Source: Wohlfahrtiimonas sp. (GTDB lineage Bacteria; Pseudomonadota; Gammaproteobacteria; Cardiobacteriales; Wohlfahrtiimonadaceae). From it: a stretch of DNA of 14,238 bases. The position numbers were made by a program, and so were the translations under genes. The notes below the pieces were generated by a model. That model ran no database searches and was not told the origin of the DNA. It saw nothing but the letters and a program-made list of their open reading frames with translations. Where the stretch lies: assembly GCA_030149965.1 (NCBI GenBank), contig JASLHB010000100.1, forward strand, positions 1-14,238, in the 5' to 3' direction. Positions 7,555 to 14,238 of this stretch are shown here, piece after piece; within the stretch, counting starts at the first letter, position 1; each line of letters begins with the position of its first letter.

Positions 7555-8313
7555 ATGAGTAAAATGTTGGATCCTTGTATTACTGTTCAAAATGTCACGA
7601 TGAGCTATCAGCGTCATCCTGTTGTACACCACGTAAGCGTGGATTTCCCATGCGGTTTTACAAATGCGATCATTGGCCCGAATGGCGCAGGAAAAAGTAC
7701 ACTTTTAAAGATTATGATGGGAATGTTGAAGCCTGATGAAGGAAACGTGCATTTTCACCATAAAGAAACAGTGAGTTACTTGCCACAACAATCTGATATT
7801 GATCGTTCATTGCCCATAACAGTGGAAGACCTTGTGGCAACTGGTTTTCTGGCAACTGGATCAATTTTCAGCAAAATACCAGCGAATACTATGATAAAAG
7901 TCAAAGAAGCTTTGGCAATTGTTGGGCTAACAGGCTTTGAATATCGAACGATTGATAATTTATCGAATGGACAATTTCAACGAGCATTGTTCGCGCGCAT
8001 CATTGTGCAGGATGCTGATGTGATTTTATTGGATGAACCTTTTAATGCTGTGGATGCCAAAACTAATCTTGATTTATGTCAAGTGATTACAGATTGGCGC
8101 AAGCAAGGTAAAACCGTGATTGCGGTGATTCATGATTTTCATGTGGCGAAAGCGCATTTTGATTACACATTAATGATGGCATGTGAAAAAGTCGCTTTTG
8201 GACCAACGAAACAAGTGCTGACAGAGCAAAATTTTGAGAAAGCATATTCCGCATCTTTGTATTGGGACGATAATGCTGATATTTGTTCTGTACCAACTAA
8301 AGGAGATGAATAA
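7555..8313 (+). CDS. znuC: Zinc/manganese-type ABC transporter ATP-binding protein
   Basis: This is the ATPase that drives import of a divalent metal (zinc or manganese) across the inner membrane, working with the permease encoded next door. The 252 residues carry a full set of ABC motifs: Walker A GPNGAGKST (41-49), Q loop at Q78/Q79, signature LSNGQ (136-140), Walker B VILLDEP (156-162, with E161) and the switch histidine H193. Length fits ZnuC-type ATPases (about 250). The stop codon abuts the permease start codon, so the two are translationally coupled. The ATG at 7555 is used; an ATG three codons further in is equally possible because neither has a strong ribosome-binding site. The substrate-binding protein gene is not in the window, and metal specificity (zinc versus manganese or iron) cannot be fixed from this sequence. 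Confidence 0.85.
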   Translation: MSKMLDPCITVQNVTMSYQRHPVVHHVSVDFPCGFTNAIIGPNGAGKSTLLKIMMGMLKPDEGNVHFHHKETVSYLPQQSDIDRSLPITVEDLVATGFLATGSIFSKIPANTMIKVKEALAIVGLTGFEYRTIDNLSNGQFQRALFARIIVQDADVILLDEPFNAVDAKTNLDLCQVITDWRKQGKTVIAVIHDFHVAKAHFDYTLMMACEKVAFGPTKQVLTEQNFEKAYSASLYWDDNADICSVPTKGDE

Positions 8314-9180
8314 ATGTGGGATTTTTTCATCGCGCCATTTGTAACGTTTCCATTTTTACAGCGCGCGCTTTTAGCTTCTTTTATGGTAGCTGTTTCTTCT
8401 GGCGTTGTGGGTAGCTTTTTAGTCATGCGCAGAATGAGTTTAGTGGGCGATGCTTTAAGTCATGGGATTTTGCCGGGCATTGCACTGGGTTTTATGTTTT
8501 ATGGTTTTAATTTGATTGCAATGGGCATTGGCGGTGTGATTGCTGGCGTGATCATTGCGTTATTAGCTTTCTTGGTTTCACGTTTCACGAAGCTCAATGA
8601 AGATGCGAGTTTCGCGGCGTTTTATTTGATTTCACTGGCGATTGGCGTTGTGATTATTTCTAAGATTGGTTCACAAGTGGATTTGTTGCATATTTTGTTT
8701 GGTTCAGTTTTGACGATTGATAATCAGATGCTGGTATTTTTATGGGCGATTCTGTGCGTAACATTGATCACAATTGCTATCATATATCGTCCATTGGTGC
8801 TGTTTGTGATTGATCCTGTGTTTTTACGTTCGATGAAGATTAAAGGCGTTTCGTATTACGCGATTTTCTTGTTCATTGTGGTGATTAATTTAATTGCAGG
8901 ATTTCAAGCATTGGGATCATTGATGGCAGTTGGTTTATTGATGTTGCCAGTGATTATTGGGCAATTGTGGGTTCGATCGATCGAAGGGCTATTTGTTGTG
9001 ATTATTGCGCTGGGCTTTTTGATTGCATATTTTGGTTTGCTGACATCGTTTTATATGGATGTGCCAAGCGGGCCGGCCATTATTGGCGTTGCTGGGATTA
9101 TTTATTTCTTCTCGTTGCTGTTTGGCAGAACGGGCGGGATTTTGATCCGATTCTTTCGATTGAAGCATAAAGCTGCGTAG
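8314..9180 (+). CDS. znuB: Zinc/manganese-type ABC transporter permease (ABC-3 family)
   Basis: A 288-residue inner-membrane permease of the ABC-3 (ZnuB/TroC/MntB) family, partner of the preceding ATPase. It has about eight hydrophobic helices. Family blocks visible are RRMSLVGDALSHGILPGIAL near residue 39, the GSLMAVGLLMLPVIIGQL segment near 209-226, and DVPSGPAIIGVAG near 249-261 towards the C-terminus. Its ATG directly follows the ATPase stop codon. The AAGGAG site at 8300-8305 lies inside the end of the ATPase gene, so the two should be made together. Its own stop codon is part of the ribosome-binding region of moaD, nine bases on. ZnuB is preferred because zinc importers are the common gammaproteobacterial form; a manganese importer remains possible. 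Confidence 0.85.
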   Translation: MWDFFIAPFVTFPFLQRALLASFMVAVSSGVVGSFLVMRRMSLVGDALSHGILPGIALGFMFYGFNLIAMGIGGVIAGVIIALLAFLVSRFTKLNEDASFAAFYLISLAIGVVIISKIGSQVDLLHILFGSVLTIDNQMLVFLWAILCVTLITIAIIYRPLVLFVIDPVFLRSMKIKGVSYYAIFLFIVVINLIAGFQALGSLMAVGLLMLPVIIGQLWVRSIEGLFVVIIALGFLIAYFGLLTSFYMDVPSGPAIIGVAGIIYFFSLLFGRTGGILIRFFRLKHKAA

Positions 9181-9189
9181 GAGATAAAG

Positions 9190-9441
9190 ATGACGATTAC
9201 TATTCAATATTTCGGTGTATTAAAAGATCGAGTAGGATTGGATCAAGAAGAGATTGCTTGGGAATCAGGCAATACGGAATCATTGTTGGCGCTATTAAAA
9301 TCTCGAAGTCCTGATTGGGCTGAAGCTTTAGCGCCAGAACGAGTTTTTCGCGTTGTTGTGAATGATGAAATTGTGTATCAAACAACTGATCTGCAAAAAG
9401 GTGATCGAGTTGCAATTTTACCGCCGGTAACTGGAGGTTAA
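9190..9441 (+). CDS. moaD: Molybdopterin synthase sulfur carrier subunit
   Basis: The small ubiquitin-like subunit of molybdopterin synthase. Its C-terminal glycine is adenylated and thiocarboxylated, and it then delivers sulfur to precursor Z (cPMP) in the MoaE active site. The 83 residues match the family length (E. coli 81) and end in the required Gly-Gly, within PPVTGG. The VNDE segment (about 57-60) and GDRVAILPPVTGG tail are typical. The start follows the permease stop by nine bases, with GGAG overlapping that stop region. The codons for the final two glycines (GGA GGT, 9433-9438) also form the ribosome-binding site of moaE. Adenylation would need MoeB, which is not in this window. Confidence 0.93.
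   Translation: MTITIQYFGVLKDRVGLDQEEIAWESGNTESLLALLKSRSPDWAEALAPERVFRVVVNDEIVYQTTDLQKGDRVAILPPVTGG
9433..9437 (+). promoter_or_regulatory. Ribosome-binding site of moaE built from the moaD Gly-Gly codons
   Basis: GGAGG lies within the last two sense codons of moaD (GGA GGT), four bases before the moaE ATG at 9442. The moaD stop codon TAA directly touches that ATG. This arrangement would let ribosomes finishing MoaD re-initiate on MoaE, suiting a two-subunit enzyme. Confidence 0.65.
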
Positions 9442-9900
9442 ATGTTCTCTGTTGTTATTCAAGAAGCAACTTTTAAACATGATGATGAAGTGAATGCATT
9501 GTTGGCGAAAAGTCATAATATTGGTGCTTCGAGTAGCTTTGTTGGTTATGTGCGTGGGCACGATCATTCAAAAGATTTAAAAGCACTGTTCTTAGAGCAT
9601 TATGCAGGATTAACTGAACGTGAAATCATGCGAATCATTGAGATTGCAAAAGAGCGTTGGAATATTGCAGGATGCAGAGTTGTACATCGCGTTGGAGAAA
9701 TTCCTGTAGGCGAGCCGATTGTTTTAGTGGTGACGATTTCATCTCATCGTGAAGCGGCGTTTCACGCCACAGAATTCATTATGGATTATTTGAAAGCAGA
9801 TGCGCCTTTCTGGAAGAAAGAAGTATTTGCAGATGATACAAATCATTGGGTAGAAGCTAAAACCAGTGATCAAGGACGAAAGAGCCGCTGGAATGAGTAA
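9442..9900 (+). CDS. moaE: Molybdopterin synthase catalytic subunit
   Basis: The large subunit of molybdopterin synthase, which inserts two sulfurs from MoaD thiocarboxylate into cPMP to give molybdopterin, in the cytoplasm. The 152-residue length matches E. coli MoaE (150). Family blocks are present in order: FVGYVRG (33-39, with R38), LEHYAGLTEREI (51-62), the HRVGEIPVGEPIV segment (82-94), SSHREAAF (100-107) and FIMDYLKADAPFWKKE (112-127). The last contains the two lysines expected in the active site (K118 and K125). Its ATG touches the moaD stop codon. Its 3' end overlaps the preferred mobA start by eight bases (9893-9900). Nothing looks broken. Confidence 0.94.
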   Translation: MFSVVIQEATFKHDDEVNALLAKSHNIGASSSFVGYVRGHDHSKDLKALFLEHYAGLTEREIMRIIEIAKERWNIAGCRVVHRVGEIPVGEPIVLVVTISSHREAAFHATEFIMDYLKADAPFWKKEVFADDTNHWVEAKTSDQGRKSRWNE

Positions 9901-10492
9901 AGTTATTGGGCTGATATTATCAGGCGGCGCTGGCAGTCGATTGGGCGGCGTGAATAAAGGCTTGGTTCAAGTAGAGGGGCAATCATTGGCACAATGGGTT
10001 TATGATGCATTATTGCCACAAGTGGATATAATCTATATGTCCGTAAATGAAGACATGAATGAATATAAGAAGATTTGTCCGAATTTATTGAGAGATGATC
10101 CTAGGTTTTATCGCGATGGGCCTTTGGCTGGTATTCAATCTTTGGCTGAATATGTTGAGCCCGATGATGTGATTCAAGTTGTCACGTGCGATTTGCCATT
10201 ATTGCCGAAAGATTTAGTGCTAAAGCAAATGGCTAGGATGGAAGTTCAGCAATTAGATGCGGTTTATCCGAAAGATCATGAGCGAGAGCATTATGGATTG
10301 TTGATGTTTAAAGGACGTCAAATCTATCAAGCAGAAGAATTGTTATTGAACGAGCAGCGCCGAATTAGAGATTTTTTAAGCCAAATGCCAAGTGAAGCGC
10401 TATTTTTTGATGATGAAACGGCGTTTATCAATGGTAATGATTGGCAATCCATCGATCGGATTAAGGAAATTTTAAAGGAAAGAACATGTTAG
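9893..10492 (+). CDS. mobA: Molybdenum cofactor guanylyltransferase
   Basis: Adds GMP from GTP to molybdenum-molybdopterin, giving the guanine dinucleotide form used by DMSO-reductase-family enzymes. I choose the ATG at 9893, giving 199 residues beginning MSKVIGLILSGG, close to E. coli MobA (194). A GTG at 9866 would add nine residues with no family resemblance. Visible motifs: nucleotide-binding SGGAGSRLGG (10-19) and conserved K22, the DGPLAGI block, and TCDLP, whose aspartate is expected to bind metal. One oddity: the usual DKGL motif reads NKGL here (N21, codon 9953-9955). The start overlaps the end of moaE by eight bases and its stop overlaps the moeA start by seven, so coupling is tight. 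No mobB is seen nearby. Confidence 0.9.
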   Translation: MSKVIGLILSGGAGSRLGGVNKGLVQVEGQSLAQWVYDALLPQVDIIYMSVNEDMNEYKKICPNLLRDDPRFYRDGPLAGIQSLAEYVEPDDVIQVVTCDLPLLPKDLVLKQMARMEVQQLDAVYPKDHEREHYGLLMFKGRQIYQAEELLLNEQRRIRDFLSQMPSEALFFDDETAFINGNDWQSIDRIKEILKERTC

Positions 10493-11667
10493 ATTTTCAT
10501 GAAGCATTAGAGCAATTAGATCAAGCGGTTCAGTTGCCGCAAAAAGTTCGACAGGTTTCACTGATCGATAGCTTGGGGCGATATTTGAGTGAAGATCTGG
10601 TTGCGCAATATGATGCGCCATTGTTTGATAACAGCGCAATGGATGGCTATGCATTGTGTGATCCGACAGAATCATTGACAGAATTTAAAGTAGTTGGTCG
10701 AATTGCAGCGGGCGATTTGGCGGAAATGACATTGCAAACTGGTGAAGCTGTTCGTATTTTTACAGGCGCACCAACGCCAAAAGGCACGACAACAGTTGTA
10801 ATGCAAGAACATATTGATCGTGAAGACGATGTGATTCATTTGCAGAAAGATCCGAAAAATGGCATGAATATTCGTTATCACGGCGAAGAAGTTAAGATTG
10901 GCGAATTGTTATTATCTAAAAACAGAGAAATGACAGCGGCAACGATTGCATTGTGTGCATCGCAAGGTTATAGCGAAGTTTCTGTGTTTGATGGTTTATC
11001 GATTGCAGTTGTTTCAACAGGCAGTGAATTGATTCCGCAAACTGAAGCTTTAGCGCCGGGAAAAATTTACGATGCAAACCGATTTATGTTGCAAGCTTGG
11101 TTGAAGAAAAACCATCATGTTTTAGATGCTGGGATTGTGAAAGATGATTATGAAACCACAAAAGCAAAATTATTAGAATTATCCAAAACTCAAGATGTGA
11201 TTTTATTGAGCGGAGGTGCTTCTGTGGGTGAAGAGGATCATGTTGGTAAAGCAATTGCGGAAGTTGGCGAATTAACGGGTTGGAAGATTGCAATTAAACC
11301 AGGCAAGCCTTTTGGTTGGGGCAAAATTGGTAATGCTTATGTATTTATGTTGCCAGGCAATCCTGTTTCAGCTTATGCGACATTTTATCTATTTGTTTAT
11401 CCTTTCTTACAAAAAAGTATTGGTGCAAAAGCGCGTACTTTCATGAAAGGCACAGCGCAATTTAGTCGTGAAAAATTAGAACCAAGAAGAGAGTTTTTGC
11501 GCGGCGTTTATACGGAAAATCCAGAAGGTGGATTTGATTTGACAATCGCGAAAGGGCAGGGCTCTGCAATGTTATCGGGCTTGGCGATTGCCAATTGCTT
11601 GATTGAAGTAACACCGAGCACGGCTGTGGAAGCTGGAATGACGCTCAATTTTTATCCTATTCACTAA
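10486..11667 (+). CDS. moeA: Molybdopterin molybdenumtransferase
   Basis: Inserts molybdate into adenylated molybdopterin, completing the basic molybdenum cofactor. The 393-residue product is slightly shorter than E. coli MoeA (411) but complete. Motifs seen in order: DNSAMDGYA (48-56, with D53 at the position of the important E. coli aspartate), VSTGSEL (176-182), the YDAN segment (195-198), SGGASVGEEDH (242-252), KPGKPFGWGK (271-280) and LPGNPVSA (289-296), then a C-terminal beta domain. The ATG overlaps the mobA stop (ATGTTAG). AAGGA at 10475-10479 is the ribosome-binding site, six bases upstream. With moaD, moaE and mobA it covers the late half of the pathway. The early genes (moaA, moaC) and mogA/moaB are not in the window. 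Confidence 0.94.
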   Translation: MLDFHEALEQLDQAVQLPQKVRQVSLIDSLGRYLSEDLVAQYDAPLFDNSAMDGYALCDPTESLTEFKVVGRIAAGDLAEMTLQTGEAVRIFTGAPTPKGTTTVVMQEHIDREDDVIHLQKDPKNGMNIRYHGEEVKIGELLLSKNREMTAATIALCASQGYSEVSVFDGLSIAVVSTGSELIPQTEALAPGKIYDANRFMLQAWLKKNHHVLDAGIVKDDYETTKAKLLELSKTQDVILLSGGASVGEEDHVGKAIAEVGELTGWKIAIKPGKPFGWGKIGNAYVFMLPGNPVSAYATFYLFVYPFLQKSIGAKARTFMKGTAQFSREKLEPRREFLRGVYTENPEGGFDLTIAKGQGSAMLSGLAIANCLIEVTPSTAVEAGMTLNFYPIH

Positions 11668-11676
11668 AGAGAAAAC

Positions 11677-12303
11677 ATGATTACAGTTGATTTTGTTAAA
11701 GATGCATTGGTTTCTGAAGGTTTTGATTATTCAGATGTACAGATTAAAGCTTGGACGCATTATTTAAATGGCATTCGATTATGGAATAAGGCTTATAACC
11801 TGACTTCGATCGTTGAACCTGATGACATGATTGTGAAACATTTGTTTGATTCATTAGTGTTGATTCCATATTTAGAAAAAGTATCGAATGATCGAATGAT
11901 TGATGTTGGTACGGGCGCAGGATTGCCAGGGTTTTTATTGGCGATTGGCATGCTGGATTCACATTTTGTATTGTTAGATACAAATAGCAAGAGAACCCGC
12001 TTTATGACGCAGATGAAAATGGAATTGGGCATTCAGAATGTTGAAATCATCCATGCGCGCGTGCAAGATTATCAGCCAGCGGAATTGTGTAATGTGATTT
12101 TATCTCGTGCGTTTGCGAGTGCAGAGGATATGGTGAATTGGTCTCAGCATTTATTGGCAGAAAATGGTGTTTTTGCCGCGATGAAAGGGCATATTACAGA
12201 AGATGAATGGCAGTTTGCAGATGCGGGTTATAAAAGTGAAGTGATCGAGCTTGCAGTGCCTAGATTAAAAGATGCGCGACATTTGGTTTTTTTGTCCCGA
12301 TGA
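11677..12303 (+). CDS. rsmG: 16S rRNA (guanine-527 N7) methyltransferase
   Basis: RsmG (GidB) methylates N7 of G527 in 16S rRNA using S-adenosylmethionine; in other bacteria its loss gives low-level streptomycin resistance. The 208 residues match the family size. Typical segments are LWNKAYNLTSI (35-45), the HLFDSLVLIPYL stretch (55-66), the SAM-binding glycine motif IDVGTGAGLPGF (75-86), LLDTNSKRTRF (99-109) and the late AMKG motif. It starts nine bases after the moeA stop with an AGAGAA site, so it probably shares the upstream transcript. The gene usually sits next to mnmG (gidA); here moeA takes that place. A promoter for parAB appears to begin immediately after its stop codon. Confidence 0.94.
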   Translation: MITVDFVKDALVSEGFDYSDVQIKAWTHYLNGIRLWNKAYNLTSIVEPDDMIVKHLFDSLVLIPYLEKVSNDRMIDVGTGAGLPGFLLAIGMLDSHFVLLDTNSKRTRFMTQMKMELGIQNVEIIHARVQDYQPAELCNVILSRAFASAEDMVNWSQHLLAENGVFAAMKGHITEDEWQFADAGYKSEVIELAVPRLKDARHLVFLSR

Positions 12304-12308
12304 GAATT

Positions 12309-12317
12309 TGATATACT
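12309..12317 (+). promoter_or_regulatory. Extended -10 promoter candidate for parAB
   Basis: TGATATACT contains TATACT (12312-12317, five of six matches to the -10) preceded by the TG of an extended -10 element. No good -35 box is seen at the usual distance, which extended -10 promoters can tolerate. It lies just after the rsmG stop, about 30 bases before the parA ribosome-binding site, so parAB could be transcribed independently of the upstream run. Confidence 0.45.
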
Positions 12318-12345
12318 GCGCTCTGTTGTATTAATTTTGAATAGT

Positions 12346-12349
12346 AGGA
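12346..12349 (+). promoter_or_regulatory. Ribosome-binding site for the GTG start of parA
   Basis: AGGA lies seven bases before the GTG at 12357. It supports this non-ATG start, from which the protein begins with the expected ParA N-terminus a few residues ahead of the Walker A motif. Confidence 0.6.
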
Positions 12350-12356
12350 TTACTTT

Positions 12357-13130
12357 GTGTCAATCATAGCGGTTACAAATCAGAAAGGTGGTGTTGGTAA
12401 AACAACGACCGCTGTTAACTTGGCGGCTTCTCTCGCAGGGATGAAGGCTCGTCCGAATGTTTTATTGTTGGATCTTGATCCGCAAGGCAATGCAACCACT
12501 GGAATGGGCGTGGATAAACACACGTTAGAATTAGGTGTTGTGGATTTATTGTTGGACGATGTGCCAATCAATGAAGCGATCATTGAATTGGATGAAAATG
12601 CCATTCGATTGATCGGTGCCAATGGTGATTTAACAGGGGCAGAAGTTTTATTAACACAAAGAGAGCAGGGCGCTTTTGTATTGAAAGAAGCTTTAGCGAG
12701 TATTAAGAGTAATTTCAATTACATTATCATCGATTGTCCACCATCTTTGAATATGTTGACACTGAATGCATTAACAGCGTCAGATCACGTAGTTGTGCCT
12801 GTGCAATGTGAATATTATGCATTGGAAGGTTTGACAGCGTTGATGGGCACTGTGGAAGAAGTAAAAAGCACAACGAATCCTGAGTTATCAGTGTTAGGTA
12901 TTTTGCGCACAATGTATGACGGAAGAAATGCATTGTCATTGCAAGTATCTGAAAACTTACAAGAGCATTTTGGCGATAAATTGTTAGAAACAATCATTCC
13001 AAGGAATGTTCGATTAGCAGAAGCACCAGGTTTTGGTGAATCAATCGTTAAATACGATCCCGCTTCGAAAGGGGCGATTGCTTATAGTGATCTCGCAAAA
13101 GAAATAAGTCGTAGAAGTAAGCGTAAATAA
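12357..13130 (+). CDS. parA: Chromosome-partitioning ATPase ParA (Soj family)
   Basis: A deviant Walker A ATPase that, with ParB bound at parS sites, moves newly replicated origin regions apart; it binds DNA non-specifically in the ATP-bound dimer. The 257 residues contain the diagnostic KGGVGKTT (deviant Walker A, about 10-17), the LDLDPQGNATTG block (about 38-49), Walker B IIIDCPPS (about 122-129) and the late VRLAEAPGFGESIVKYDP segment. There is no N-terminal DNA-binding extension, as expected for chromosomal rather than plasmid type Ia ParA. Translation begins at GTG (12357). The next gene is parB, 15 bases on, and the pair lies ahead of the ATP synthase operon, a conserved origin-proximal arrangement. 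Confidence 0.95.
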   Translation: MSIIAVTNQKGGVGKTTTAVNLAASLAGMKARPNVLLLDLDPQGNATTGMGVDKHTLELGVVDLLLDDVPINEAIIELDENAIRLIGANGDLTGAEVLLTQREQGAFVLKEALASIKSNFNYIIIDCPPSLNMLTLNALTASDHVVVPVQCEYYALEGLTALMGTVEEVKSTTNPELSVLGILRTMYDGRNALSLQVSENLQEHFGDKLLETIIPRNVRLAEAPGFGESIVKYDPASKGAIAYSDLAKEISRRSKRK

Positions 13131-13133
13131 AAA

Positions 13134-13140
13134 GAGGGAG
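13134..13140 (+). promoter_or_regulatory. Strong ribosome-binding site for the TTG start of parB
   Basis: GAGGGAG lies five bases before the TTG at 13146. It compensates for the rare start codon. The N-terminal KRGLGRGLDVLL motif begins right after it and no ATG occurs before that motif, so TTG must be the start. Confidence 0.7.
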
Positions 13141-13145
13141 CTGAA

Positions 13146-14039
13146 TTGAAAAAGCGAGGATTAGGTCGCGGTTTGGATGTTTTGTTGAATAAAACAAAAT
13201 TGCCGAACATTGAAACGACAAATGATGCAGCGAAAGAAAGCAAAGAGAATGTGCTCGGTGCGATTAAAGAGTTGCCAATTGAATTTTTAGTGCCTGGAAT
13301 TTATCAGCCACGTAAAGTATTTGATGCAGAAGCATTGGAAACATTAGCAGCTTCGATTAAATCACAAGGAATTATTCAGCCTTTGGTTGTGCGTGAAGTA
13401 ACGCGCGATGGGCAGAAAAAGTTTGAAATCCTAGCAGGTGAAAGACGTTGGAGAGCTTCGCAAATCGCTGAGCTTGAAAAAGTGCCTGTAATTATGCAGG
13501 AGCTAACGGATCAAGAAGCTTTAGCGGTTGCATTGATTGAGAATATTCAGCGTGAAGATTTAAGTCCGATTGAAGAAGCGGAAGCGATTGCGCGATTCAT
13601 CAGTGAATTTGAATTAACACATCAAGAAGTTGGCGAGTTGATTGGTCGTTCACGTTCGGCTGTAAGTAATGTTGTTCGATTGCTTGATTTAGCACCAAAA
13701 GTGCAAGAATGGCTTTTAGCTAAGCAATTAGATATGGGGCATGCACGCGCGATTCTTTCGTTGAAACATCCTGAACAAATTAAAATGGCAGAGATGATCA
13801 TTGAAAAAGGATTAACGGTTCGTGAGGTTGAGCGATTAATGAAAGAAAACGCTCAACCAAATGAAAAAATAGCACCTGTGAAAAAAGATCCTGATGTCGC
13901 AAAATTGGAAAATGACTTGAGTCAATTATTTGGCGCAAAAGTTGGTTTTCAGTCTGACAAAAAAGGTAAAGGCAAGATGACAATTCACTATGATTCATTG
14001 GATCAATTGGATGGGATTTTGCAAAAAATCAAGGTGTAA
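13146..14039 (+). CDS. parB: Chromosome-partitioning protein ParB (Spo0J family)
   Basis: Binds parS sites near the origin, spreads as a CTP-dependent clamp, and stimulates ParA ATPase. The 297 residues show, in order: a basic N-terminal tail KKRGLGRGLDVLL (2-14) that in the family activates ParA; a CTP-binding ParB/Srx domain with GERRWRAS (98-105) and ENIQREDLSP (132-141); a helix-turn-helix DNA-binding region around 155-180 (HQEVGELIGRSRSAVSN); a linker rich in charged residues; and a C-terminal dimerisation domain. All CTPase-type motifs look intact. The start is TTG with a strong ribosome-binding site. No convincing copy of the 16-base parS palindrome was found by eye in this window. Confidence 0.95.
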   Translation: MKKRGLGRGLDVLLNKTKLPNIETTNDAAKESKENVLGAIKELPIEFLVPGIYQPRKVFDAEALETLAASIKSQGIIQPLVVREVTRDGQKKFEILAGERRWRASQIAELEKVPVIMQELTDQEALAVALIENIQREDLSPIEEAEAIARFISEFELTHQEVGELIGRSRSAVSNVVRLLDLAPKVQEWLLAKQLDMGHARAILSLKHPEQIKMAEMIIEKGLTVREVERLMKENAQPNEKIAPVKKDPDVAKLENDLSQLFGAKVGFQSDKKGKGKMTIHYDSLDQLDGILQKIKV

Positions 14040-14087
14040 TAAAGTTAACGAGTTACTCTTTTTTATAAAATTTCCTTATGAAAAAGA

Positions 14088-14115
14088 TTGACTTTAAAGG
14101 CTAACTGCTTATAAT
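14088..14115 (+). promoter_or_regulatory. Strong sigma70 promoter upstream of atpI
   Basis: TTGACT (14088-14093, five of six matches) and a perfect TATAAT (14110-14115) are separated by 16 bases. It lies in the 108-base gap after parB and points to the partial atpI gene at 14148. This is the best promoter in the window and is probably a main promoter of the ATP synthase operon. Confidence 0.75.
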
Positions 14116-14147
14116 CGAGCTACTTTTGCCGAAGGTGTTTTGAAGTG

Positions 14148-14238
14148 ATGAAGCAAGTAATAACGATCCAATTGATCATTACGCTAAGTGCCTCAATTTT
14201 GCTTTGGGCAATTGTAGGGGAAAGTGTTGGAAGATCCT
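14148..14238 (+). CDS. atpI: ATP synthase subunit I, 5' fragment
   Basis: The first 30 codons of a plus-strand gene that runs off the right edge, beginning MKQVITIQLIITLSASILLW. The visible part is a hydrophobic membrane segment followed by a short polar/glycine stretch (GESVGRS), as in AtpI proteins, small membrane proteins that assist assembly of the c-ring of F1Fo ATP synthase. The main support is context: rsmG-parA-parB-atpI-atpB is a widespread gammaproteobacterial order, and a strong promoter lies 33 bases upstream. The start may be the ATG at 14148 or the adjacent in-frame GTG at 14145. Ribosome-binding sequences nearby are GAAGG (14131-14135, rather far) and GAAG (14142-14145, too close to be ideal). 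The short fragment alone would not prove the assignment. Confidence 0.7.
   Translation, partial: MKQVITIQLIITLSASILLWAIVGESVGRS

Noticed and set aside
12380..12718. 112-codon open frame on the minus strand opposite parA
   Set aside because: It mirrors the conserved ParA coding sequence and has no independent support.
14041..14068. Possible intrinsic terminator after parB (weak dyad followed by a run of T)
   Set aside because: The pairing is interrupted and AT-only in its upper part, with at most a three-to-four pair stem on each side of an internal loop. It is not a convincing hairpin.

Overview
This is an ordinary-looking chromosomal segment from an AT-rich gammaproteobacterium. The call rests on a Pseudomonas-type pil-chp (twitching) chemosensory cluster and on the order rsmG-parA-parB-atpI, which in many gammaproteobacteria lies beside the ATP synthase operon near the replication origin. 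I cannot name the genus from sequence alone. A Cardiobacteriales-like organism is a guess. No mobile element, CRISPR array, tRNA or rRNA is visible. No stretch longer than about 141 bases lacks a gene.

Left half (1-7413, minus strand): an operon read leftward. It encodes a single-domain response regulator, the CheW-like adaptor PilI, a PilJ-type chemoreceptor and a 1639-residue hybrid CheA kinase of the ChpA/PilL family. The first 22 codons of a further, unrecognised gene follow at the window edge. Together these form a sensory array of the kind that controls type IV pili. It is compact: the receptor has a very short periplasmic part, the kinase has three canonical Hpt domains, and only one stand-alone CheY-like protein is present here. 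A perfect 9-bp hairpin separates pilJ from chpA.

Divergent region (7414-7554): a good sigma70-like promoter faces the pil operon and a weaker candidate faces znuC. A perfect 9-bp inverted repeat places one arm over the pil -35 and the other just after the putative znuC -10, a possible shared operator.

Right half (7555-12303, plus strand): a tight run of seven genes with gaps of 0-9 bases or short overlaps. It holds the ATPase and permease of a zinc/manganese-type ABC importer (znuC, znuB), then four molybdenum-cofactor genes (moaD, moaE, mobA, moeA), then the 16S rRNA methyltransferase rsmG. The substrate-binding protein of the importer is not in the window.

Right end (12304-14238, plus strand): parA (GTG start) and parB (TTG start) form the chromosome-partition pair, preceded by an extended -10 promoter candidate. 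After parB a strong sigma70 promoter precedes the first 30 codons of a gene that context and sequence identify as atpI, the start of the F1Fo ATP synthase operon. I found no convincing new system. The most useful leads are the compact Chp array, the shared intergenic repeat, the pilJ-chpA hairpin and the unknown gene at the left edge.
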